Assembly: GCA_019321725.1 (NCBI GenBank)
Contig: CM033124.1
Span: forward strand, 744,001-808,000
Origin: Paulownia fortunei
Taxonomy: Eukaryota; Streptophyta; Magnoliopsida; Lamiales; Paulowniaceae
Length of the DNA: 64,000 nucleotides
Direction of reading: 5' to 3'
This document shows, one piece after another, positions 24,461 to 34,159 of the stretch. The notes under the pieces were generated by a model. That model was given only the letters and a program-made list of their open reading frames with translations. It was not told the DNA's origin and did not search any database. The first letter of the stretch is position 1, and each line of letters starts with the position of its first letter. The position numbers and the translations under genes were made by a program.

Positions 24461-25124
24461 ATTAGTGATACGGGGGAGGTATTAAAATTTGTAAAAATAG
24501 AACACAATTATAAAATTAATTTTTTAAAATTTATTAATTTTAATTTAATTTTATAGTTGGACCCATTTTGGACCTACAACCCAACAAAAACCAATATAGT
24601 AGGAATTATCCACAAACAAAAATAGATTAAAAATGAATAGAGAGTAATGTTTAGGGACAATAGTCAGCCAAATAAGTTTGACGATAATTAACTAATAAAT
24701 TTTTTATAAAACTACTTAATTTTCTTTTCAAAATTGCTAACCAATCTTAAAGAAACAAAATCAAATCAAAACCTAATTTTACCAAAAATCAATACTGAAA
24801 AACTAAATTAATTATTGTTAATTTTTTTATTCATACCAAAAATTTTATTTGTGTTTTATTTCGATCTACTAATCAAATAGCGAATGCCCCCTACAACGTC
24901 TATACGTCTGAGAGGACTACCTAAGTAGTAATTAGCCATGGCAAAAGTATGAATGACAACAGGCCAAAATAGTGTGAAACTTTACAAAATCATACTTATG
25001 TTGGGTAGGAATTTACTGACAAAAAAAATAAAAAAAAAATAGAAGGAATAAAATTAAAACTAAGAAATTTGGAGAACAAGAAAAGTTTAATTTTACAAAT
25101 ATATCAATATTATATTTCAGAATT

Positions 25125-25294
25125 GTCAGAGCAAAACACTCTCGGGCCATTCTTACAACAACACTCTCCTTTTTCTGATATAAAAATTATATAGACCTCC
25201 ATGCTATTATTATCAATACATTACATTAGCACCTTTACAATGATGTTTTGCTCTGACTAAACATTATTATATATTGTAAGGGTGCTAATGTAAA
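25125..25294. repeat. Two nested inverted repeats (MITE- or hairpin-like)
   Basis: GTCAGAGCAAAACA at 25125-25138 has its exact reverse complement at 25244-25257. Inside this, TTACATTAGCACCTTTACAAT at 25221-25241 is the reverse complement, with one mismatch, of 25274-25294. The second pair gives a 21-bp stem with a 32-nt loop. No open frame is present. Confidence 0.7.
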
Positions 25295-25647
25295 TATATA
25301 TATATATATGATATATTGCAATATGCTCCTTATAATATTAATATATTACAAAAGTAGCTCGAAGTGAAGTGATGTGAAAAGTTTGAGACATCAAATGGAG
25401 GATTGCAGATTCAATTTCTCCTGACATCTCAATGCTCCCTATGGTGTTTGCCTTTTGGTTTTATTTGAGTGTTGCATTTAAACCCTATATAAGGTATTGC
25501 TACTGAGCCCAATAGGTGCCATCTGTAAATATCCACTCTGAACGTATCTAAACTACATCTATGCTCGAATTTACTTGACGAACGAACTAAGAGATAATGG
25601 CGTCTGCTCCCCAAATTAATCAGGACAAGCATGGACACTTAAGTTAT

Positions 25648-25651
<4 letters not shown>

Positions 25652-25679
<28 letters not shown>
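25652..25679. repeat. (TA)14 microsatellite
   Basis: A perfect AT dinucleotide tract in intergenic DNA. Confidence 0.9.
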
Positions 25680-25683
<4 letters not shown>

Positions 25684-28600
25684 ACAAAGGTCCATTTACT
25701 TATTTTTTTCATTTTGGGTCAATTTGTCGTTTTGTCAATTTCATTTGGGTTTTTTAACAAAATAAAATCTCGGGGATGTAAATGTAATTTTTCAAACAAC
25801 GAGATTATTTGTAATTAGACAAAACTTTAGGGAATGTAGCTGAAATTTACCCTAACCATTATGATAGAGTTCAGCTAAATAACAATTCATGCAATCCCAT
25901 GAGCGCAAGAACTTATCTTGCAATTTGGCAAAGTAATAGAATCAAATGTTGTACTATGGTGAAGAGCTCTCCAGACCTTCATCCAGTTTTAGGAAGGTGT
26001 TTGTCTCAAGAGGACTTAGGCATGCAGCTTGAACTCCTGTAGTATAAAGTCTCACCGATCTCCTCAGTAGATGCAGCTCGGTGCCATGTACAAACACTCT
26101 CACTAACCACACCGAGGTCATGAGAAAGAAAGATACTGCAGAAGTAGCTAACTTGGATTTGTTTCATACAACGTTGATCCTTCTTGGGGTTACATATATA
26201 AGGCTCTTTGTGAGTATCACCTGTACAGCCACAGTGACAATGTACATGAATATAAATCAAAAGCTTCACAATTAATAAATTTGAGACGATTCTTGAGGAC
26301 CACATTAGAACATTCAGAATAGCTAAAGAAATTGAAACAGGAATACAATTTAGCAACAGAACAAAATAGTTGGAGAAATCAGGAGTAAATGATGAGTCAC
26401 TACTATGTTTTTAATTGAAGATATTGATCAGCTAAACCATGAACTTCCACACTCCCCAAACAATTGACTTCTCTGATCAAAAGGCAGAAAAGGCGCATGC
26501 ACCTTATAACAAATAAGCGGCTGATGAAACTTAAAGCCTGTCTAATGGTTGAAGGAAGCAACGTTCTGAAGATACAGAACGGACAACACTGATGATACAA
26601 GATGATGTCTGCGTATCACATCACACCGAGGAAGGTGAGGGAGATCTCAAGCAGCCAAAAAGGAGTGGTAGGAAGAAGAAAAAGCTTTGAACACTAGCTC
26701 TACACAATTTAGTGGGGGTAAAGAAAAGGTAAAAGCTTAGAAGAATCCTTGAAGTAAGAAGCCAATTTGTCCAACTAGGTAAATAGCTATACTACCCCTA
26801 TTTTGATATTCATCAACTATATTGTAGCTTTATATAACCCATTTGATCTCCATCAGTTTCCTACACTCATAGTAAGGTGTTATTGGATCAACTTGGCCTT
26901 TTCAAACTTTTACCACTTTTCTTATCATGCTGAGTTGTGTTGTAGAACAATTACGTTCAGCCAAATTGTTTATATATGTGTGTAACACAGGTAGAAACAT
27001 CAGGAAAACTTGAGAACAAAAAGTAAGATGATGGAAGAGCCAAAATGCCTAAGCGATGCAGTATCAAAGAGCTTTAAGGGTCAAATATGTAAATTACAGT
27101 GTATCAAGGATCGAAAAGAACCAATTTACCCTTAATGACTGCACAAACAATGTTTTGGTACAACAGGAAGTTGAGAAAAGGAATAAATCAATACACTATT
27201 CAAAGTTTTGGGTAAGTTGGTAAATGGCACATCTAAAAGTATAGAAGCCATAATCATGCAACTTTAAAAGCTTAGAGTCAACAAAATCATTTTTCCAAAG
27301 ACAACCTATTTGGTCCATGATGAAAGTACCGATGCTTAATAAGTTCGTACAAGCTGATGGATTTCAACTACTCCATTGTTATTTTGTAGCTAATGTGTTA
27401 AAAAGCTGCAGTTTAGATAGTTTTACATAACATTGAGTCTTGATTGATGGAGCTTTTCTTATAGCGTCTGATAGGTTTTCTGTCTCAGAATTTGATTGTT
27501 CTTTTAATTTTGTCCGGTGCATGCATGGCATCAGTACCTTATGCATTCAATGTCAAACAAGATATGTAGTTTCATCAATTGCACCAAGTCTTGAAATATC
27601 AGGCTTACGTGACAGATATATACCAAAATTTTCTCATTACATTCCAAGAATAGAGTAAGCATAAAATAAAAATGTCTTTTTTTTTTTTAGGTCATATATG
27701 CCACAATCTGATTTTTTGTGTTGGATAGGGGATTGGTAAAAGAACTCACATACCATACATTGTGGGAAAGGCTGTACAGTCCGCAGCAGTAGATTTTAAA
27801 TTGCAATGTGTCATGGAGCTGATGAATCAAACCACGTCCTCATATTATTGAAGTTCGATTAATAGTTGCCTCTGGCCAGTTAAAGCATCTGACGGTCCAT
27901 TGAACCATGTGTACATATGACTGCCATCTCCGCCAATACATCAATATCCTGTAAACACACCAATCACATAAATTTTATTGCAATCAATAAACATCCATCA
28001 AACTCGGAAAGACCCGTCTTTTGCAGAAATTCATAATATGAGAAAATAGAAAGAAAATATTTTTAAAAAAAAATGGTTCAAACAGGGACTAACCTAGTAT
28101 AGTTTGGCAGAAAACAACATTAGGAGTTTAGTTACCATCATCTTGTTCAAAAACTTACTTTGCATGTCATAAGACTGCAAATTCTTCCGAGTTTTTGTTA
28201 CCGACAGAAGGGGAGCTTTCATATTTTATCAGACCTTTATCTTGCAGAAAAATAAAGACGGGATCAATTGGTGGACACTGAAGAAGATTCAGAACCGCCT
28301 CTTATCACTCTCACACATGCTCATACACACACACACAGACTGCTCACTGTCTCGTGTTGGAAAGGAGCGGCATAGATAAAAGAACCAGGAAAAAGCAATA
28401 AAAAAGAGAGAGCCAACATTAAAGAAACGAAAGTCATATTTAACATCACAATATAACTTGCGGCTATGGCCTCCATGGAGACAAAATTAGGGAAATGCAA
28501 ATGACAAGTTGGTCAGATAGAGTTGTTCTTCAGGAGGATAAAGCGGTGCAGAGATGAACAAATGGAGGGTAGATAAACTAAGAATTATAAAAGAGATTGC

Positions 28601-29285
28601 TAAATTTAATACCTATTTTAGACAAACTATCGGTGATGGTCTCCATGTAGCAGTGAAAACAAATGAGCAAAGGGGTAGAGATCTTGCTATTGAAAAGGAA
28701 TGGAGCAGAGAAACTATAAACAGTCCGAATACATACATACATTGAATGTTATCATCACCGGAGGTTCAACCTATGGTTCCGTAGTGTCATTCCATCCATT
28801 TGAGTGGTAATTCATTTAACACGTTTTGCACTTTTCATTTGTACTAGTCAGGGAGATGAAATGGGGGATACAAATTTTTTGGGTATGTGGTCACATTTAA
28901 ATGGCCCCATCACATTCCCATTGATAACTGAACATATGGGAGTAAAACCAGCTTCTTTAAATCGGTTGTGAAAATCATCGAAAAAAGAAAAAACATTAAC
29001 AATTTAGAGATGCTTATTGTTCTGCTTAAACCAAAATAAATTAGCCCAACTTATGACTGGTATAAGGGGAAAAAAAACTGAACAGGCCAAGGAGCACAAT
29101 ACCTTGAAGGAATTCTAGTTGGTTCCATGGTCCAGATTGTGAAATCATTCAGGGGCGGAGATGCAAAAGGCGAGCCATATAAAACATCTATCTTATTGCC
29201 ACTAGTATCCGGCTTTCATACTTGTCAAATTTGAGGTTAAATTGAACCAGTCTAGTTTGAACAAATTCACATGTAAAGGAGTATG

Positions 29286-31714
29286 TCACCAGTAATCCCC
29301 ACATGAACAAGCCCCATCTTTAAAATGATGGAACCTACTAGAATCCCTGACAGTAATTTCCCTTTGGACAATCTTTGAAATCACCTTTATTGCAGCATGG
29401 CAGTCTATGCAAGCCCTCAAGTTTTTCATCACCAGTATAGGTGATCCCACTGGAGTACGGATGAGTGCAAAAGCAATTGCCAACCTTTCACTGTGATATT
29501 TAAGTGATTCTGCTTTTATTCCATCATTCACATTTTGAAGCACACAACTTATGTCCGGCTTATATCCCTCCTCTTCCATCCACGTCTCCAAATTGTTTAT
29601 CTTTTTCCTTATCTCCTCATTTAGTGGATGAGTCCTATCATTGGCAGTGAAGATATGAACCTTGCGTTCAATTTCAACCCAGCTATAAGCAGGCACTTTT
29701 CGAACTCCACGTTCTCTCATGGCCTTCTTTACCTTTGCCGTATGTTCCCAGTCCCCTGCCTCTGCATAAATATTAGACATTGTAACATAGGCAGCAGCAT
29801 CTCTAAGCACGTCCAGGTTAAAAAGTTCACGAGCAGCTTTCTTAGCAAACTCTTGATTCTTATGGATCCTGCACGAATTCAAAATTGATGACCACATGAT
29901 TTCATCTGGCTCAACTGGCATTTGAGCCATCAATGCCTCTGCTTCCTTGAATCGTCCCCTTCTGCAAAGCACATCAACCAAAGATGCATAGTGTTCTTTC
30001 CTCGGAACAAGTTTGTAAGTCTCACTCATGGAATTGAAATACTGTAATGCTTCATCAACACGCCCACAGTGGCTGCAGGCAGTTAAAACACCAAGAAAGC
30101 TAACAGGATCAGGATGAAGACCTGATTCTACCATCTCCTCGAAGGACCTCAGAGTGGCTTTGCCATCTCCATTCTGAGCATATGCTGAGATCATTGCATT
30201 CCATGAGATTGTGTTCCTCTCAGGCATGTCTTTGAAAATTGCAACTGCATCCTTCAAAGATCCACATTTAGCATACATGTCTAGGAGTGCACTGCCACAA
30301 AAAACATTTGACATGAATCCAGCACTGATTATGCATGAGTGCAATTGCTTCCCTAGTGAAAGCAAAGCTAAGTTTGCTGAGGCTCTCAAAATACTTGCAA
30401 AAGTCGCTTGGTCCCCACAAACATTATCCCTACGCATTTCATTTAACAGCTTAAGGGCTTCATCATTGAGGCCTTGTTGAACATAGGCTGATATCATGGC
30501 AGTCCAAGGAACAGAGCTTTTGCCAGCCAAATTTTCAAATATAATATTGGCTTCATCAAATCTGCCACATTTGGCATACATGTCTACAAGGGCATTCCCT
30601 ACTTGAATTTCTAAATCAGCTGTTGTCACAAATGCCTGCGCATGGATTTGCCTTCCCATCTCTATATCTTGTGTATTTGCCGCCATACTCAACATAGTTG
30701 CAAAAGGAAAGTTTCTTCTGCTGAACTTGCTTAATTGTAACTCTTTGTAGAGATTGAGAGATTCTTCAAGTTGTCCATTCCATGCATAACTTGTTATGAT
30801 AATATTGTAAGAAACACCATCCAACTCTGTCATTTCATCAAAGAATTTTCTCATATCCTCCATATAATCATGTTTGGAGTAAAAATCAAGAAGCGCATTG
30901 CCAACAAATACATCTTGGACAAAGTTAGCCTTGATCACTAGTCCATGGACCTGTTGCCCAAGGGTAGTGCCATCCAACCCAACACAGGCACGCAGAAGTG
31001 CTGCAAAAGTGAAATCCGAAGGCCTAAAACCATAATGTTGCATTTCTGAAAAGAGCTTTATTGCTCGTTCATTCATCATTTCTTTTGAATACCCTGTTAT
31101 CATAGTGTTGAAAGTAATGGTATCTCTTGTGATCATGTCCTTAAAGAGCTGAAAAGCTAAATCAAGACTTTGAGATTTGCAGTAAGAATCCACTAAGCTG
31201 TTACAAACTGCAAGGTCAGAGTCAAATCCTAATCTAGCGATATGAGCATGGACTTGATATACATCTTTTCTTGTAATTGTTTCATCACAGCCTGATAAAA
31301 GAGTTGCAACCGTGACATGATCTGGTTTCATCCCTGTCCTAAACATCTCAACATAAAGACTAAAAGCTTCCATAGGTTGATTGTTCTGCGCATACCCGCC
31401 AATCAGTATCGTCCAAGACACTGCTGTCCGGTCACCCATATTATCAAATAACTCCCTAGCATAAGAAAGATTGCCTGACTTGAGGTAGCAGGAAATTATC
31501 ATGTTCACTGAGCATGTATTTTTCCGAGGCATTTGGTCAAACAGTTGGCATGCCTCAGAGATCTGGTTCCTTCTAAGAAAATTCTTCAGCTGGAAATTGT
31601 AGTGACTAGTCTCTAGGTCAAATGCTGTTTTAATAGCACGGGCGTCCACCAAATTCATGCCATATTTGCTGCAATTTTTCATACTAAGTTTACATTTTTT
31701 CCTAATCAAAGCAG
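29286..31714 (-). CDS. DYW-class pentatricopeptide repeat protein (organelle RNA editing)
   Basis: This is a PLS-type PPR protein ending in E, E+ and a complete DYW domain, the class that specifies and catalyses C-to-U editing of chloroplast or mitochondrial transcripts. Degenerate 31-36-residue repeats fill the protein from about residue 60 onward (for example VSWTILIGGYAQNNQPMEAF, ISWNAMISAYAQNGDGKATL). The DYW domain shows the deaminase signature HSE ... CIDCH, a second zinc-binding cluster near CSCG and the exact C-terminus DYW. The best model joins this exon at an AG after a T-rich tract (31715-31716) to a 13-nt coding exon at 32570-32582, giving 813 residues beginning MREEAALIRKKCKLSM. 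The alternative is a start at ATG 31682. An in-frame start at 31775 would need TTG and is unlikely. No frameshift or stop occurs in 2.4 kb. The target site cannot be read from this sequence alone. Confidence 0.95.
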
Positions 31715-32569
31715 CTAATGAAAGAATAACAAGAGAAAAACAAAAAATAAAGAAAACATCAAGAAGAGGAAACAATTACAACAGACCTATGTGTACAGTA
31801 CAATCTCTTTATAACCACCGCAGTTCTATTCCATTGGTTCACAGCCATTGAATAGTTCATGTAGCTAAATTTGATCTGTATGATGGGCAGCAAGGAAGGG
31901 AACTTTATAAATGCTCCAAAAAGACAGATGTTGAAAAGTTGACAAATTGGGAAGAAACAATTCAGGTTCTTTTATTACTACCTTTCAAAAAACAGAGCAT
32001 TCGTTTACGTTTAACATTAGCCTGTGGATGGTTCCTTGTGCTTTGTTAGCCTAAAATCATAGTTCAAGGTAGAACCAGGATTCATTATCAAACAACAAGC
32101 TGACATGATACTGCTAATTAAACAGGATAAAATATGATCGAAAGGGGGCAAAACTCATTAAGCAAAGTAAAATTTGCAAAGGAGTATGTGAAAAGAAGAT
32201 ATCAAGGTTCCATTCACCCACCATCAATATTAAGAAGGCAGCAAAATCTCCCAAGGCAATGCACTAAAACCAGAAACAACAAGAACTTACAATAAAGAAA
32301 ATAAACAAATAAACATGCACTGCATTTTAAAATGGCAAAAAAAAATAAAAAAATTAAAGTATTAACAAAGTTACACTATTATAATTCACAGTAATCTGAA
32401 GCGGGCTAAACTCTAATTCATTAATTACATCGAATATATGCTCTAAAAATACAGTCGTTAACAAAACAAAGTACTTATTCACACTGCAGCAATTATATAC
32501 TAATAAGACATACACAGTAAAACCCACATTGAGGAAATTATCAAACTTACAAAAAGGATTCATCTTTAC

Positions 32570-32582
32570 CTTCTTCTCTCAT
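32570..32582 (-). other. Probable 13-nt first coding exon of the PPR gene
   Basis: On the minus strand ATG AGA GAA GAA G is followed by GTAAAG, a good splice donor. Joined to 31714 it keeps the PPR frame in phase 1 (G|CT = Ala). Upstream, a TTTTGCAG acceptor at 32631 and a possible donor near 32731 suggest one further 5' UTR intron. Confidence 0.5.
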
Positions 32583-33100
32583 GCCGGAAGCTTAAGCTGA
32601 GGTTTCTTGGTTTGTCCTCTTTCCTTTTTCCTGCAAAACGTACGTTAAATATAGAAGAAGATATGAATATAGTTTTTCTTTAAATTATTTACATAGAACA
32701 ATATATACGTATATAAATAAGAGAAGATTACCGTATAGACAGAAGAGAAGAACAACTTTTGACAATGGAGTTGTTCAGTAGTGAACAACGGAACTCGTTT
32801 TGAGAATGAAGTACTTTGCCTTTTTTTTTCTTTCTTTTTTCTAATTTTGTTTGGGGAAATAATTTTATTTATTTATTGTATTAAATAAAATTGATGGTGC
32901 AATATACATTAGAAATTATATAATAAGATATATTATAATTAATTTACTGTATTAAATAAGATATATTATAGTTTTATTTATTTTTATAACTCAAATATTA
33001 ATAAAATATATCTAAATCATCAAATAACCTACATAAAACCACCATTAGCAGAAATGCATTATAAAAACTAATAGGGCTCTCATATATATATGTATATATA

Positions 33101-33230
33101 TATAGGGTTTTTATACTAATTTCTATAAATGCCCTATAGTGCTAGGGTTTAGGGTTGATTTTTATAAATATTATTATAGTTCTTGGTTTAGGGTTTAAGA
33201 TTATTTTTATAAATGATCGTGAACTCTATA
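33101..33230 (+). repeat. Short tandem unit with telomere-like TTTAGGG phrases
   Basis: Three degenerate units of about 40-50 nt each contain TAGGGTTT-type sequence, then TTTTTATAAAT-type sequence, and end near TATAGT. TAGGGTTTAGGG (33143-33154) and GGTTTAGGGTTT (33185-33196) each span nearly two plant telomere units. Confidence 0.6.
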
Positions 33231-33289
33231 GTTGTTGCGCAAGATGTTGTGAAAATGGAATCAAAACTCAAAATTAAGATATGCAAGCA

Positions 33290-33560
33290 AGTCGATTTGA
33301 GATTCGATACTAAGAAATATAAATAAATCGAGTTAAGTCGAAAATATTACAGTTCAAGTTTCTCAAAAAATTATATATAAGTTTGATTTGATTGTTAAAT
33401 GAGTCGATTTTGAACGATATTTAATCAAGTTGAATATGAATTAAATTGAGTAATATGATTTTTTTACATATATTTTTTTTATTTTCTATTAATCAAGTCG
33501 AACTCGAGTCGAATTTCATATCTCGATTAATATCGATTTGTTAATTTAATGGATGGAACT
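33290..33560 (-). repeat. Dispersed repeat family R2, copy 2
   Basis: The reverse complement aligns with 2985-3230 through ATTACTC, CATATTCAACTTGATTAAA, ATCGTTCAA and ATCAAATCAAA. It is AT-rich with scattered TCGA and has no coding capacity. Confidence 0.55.
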
Positions 33561-33843
33561 CAAACGAGTTTTTATCGATCAATCTTGACTTAAGTATCAG
33601 AATAATTTGATTTATTTTTTAATTTTCTTCAACAACGAAGTAAAATAAATATATTTACTAGTAATTTGAATTCAATATTTTTTATGTCCGTTTATAATAC
33701 GAACGCACCAAATATAAAAATAGGACTAAATACTTAGTACGACCAACATGAACATAACGTTAATGGCCCAAATACGACATTTCCGTGAACAACATGAATA
33801 AAATTCAAGTTACCTAAATGGTTCCTAACCGTTAGTAGATAAT

Positions 33844-33997
33844 CATCCTTTGGGCTTTGAATTTCTGACCCAATATTAAATGGGGCAAAGAAGCCCAGTC
33901 CATCACCTTTATTAGTAATTCATCTTTTGGGCTTTGAATCTCCGACCCAATAGTAAATGTTCCGAAGAAGCTCAGCCCATTACCTTTAATAGTTTCA
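33844..33997 (+). promoter_or_regulatory. 77-nt tandem duplication with site II-like GCCCA motifs
   Basis: Two copies with a 77-nt period start at 33844 and 33921 (CATCCTTTGGGCTTTGAAT / CATCTTTTGGGCTTTGAAT). Each contains GGGCTTTG and CCCA/GCCCA motifs resembling the TGGGCY site II elements bound by TCP factors in plant housekeeping promoters. They lie 160-320 nt upstream of the presumed TH2 start, so a promoter role is likely but inferred. Confidence 0.5.
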
Positions 33998-34159
33998 TCC
34001 GCCCACTTTTCCACTTTTCTCCCCTCTCCTCCCACGCCACCGCCTCCTCCGCTGCTGCCGGCGGCGGCCACAGCTGAAATTATCGAGTTCTTGCGAATTC
34101 AATTCTGATAAAGAAAATTACAGAATCACAAATTCAAAAAGGAGAACACTTCAATTTTG

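Larger units (their letters stand above)
22461..29285. other. Gene-poor region between AMT1 and the PPR gene
   Basis: I find no recognisable protein gene. AMT1 3' UTR occupies the first 200-300 nt (AATAAA near 22689). Then come a SINE-like element (22930-23090, minus), a degenerate minisatellite (24080-24460), a nested hairpin (25125-25294) and a (TA) tract (25652-25679). The less AT-rich part from about 25860 to 29285 probably includes PPR gene 3' UTR and other transcribed non-coding DNA. The frame at 26006-26356 (minus) has no domain and I do not call it. Confidence 0.5.
32740..34159. other. Shared upstream region between the divergent PPR and TH2 genes
   Basis: The PPR gene (minus) and TH2 (plus) diverge from here. 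It holds telomere-like TTTAGGG phrases (33101-33230), a family R2 repeat (33290-33560), a 77-nt tandem duplication carrying GGGCTT/AGCCCA motifs (33844-33997) and a C/G-rich patch at 34010-34075. That patch reads MAAAGSS-like on the minus strand but starts with GTG, so I do not call a gene. Confidence 0.5.

Noticed and set aside
25429..25638. 69-codon minus-strand frame with TATATAGGG motif nearby
   Set aside because: It reads somewhat protein-like and may be part of an old retroelement, but no known domain or element end can be shown.
26006..26356. 116-codon minus-strand frame downstream of the PPR gene
   Set aside because: No domain, no splice context and no codon bias; more likely non-coding transcribed sequence.
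33832..34071. Minus-strand frame with Gly-rich start (AAAGSSGGGGG) and EKWADETIKG ending at a GTAATG donor
   Set aside because: The only in-frame start is GTG, no matching second exon is visible, and the GC-rich patch overlaps the presumed TH2 promoter. It may be a relic, but not enough supports a gene call.
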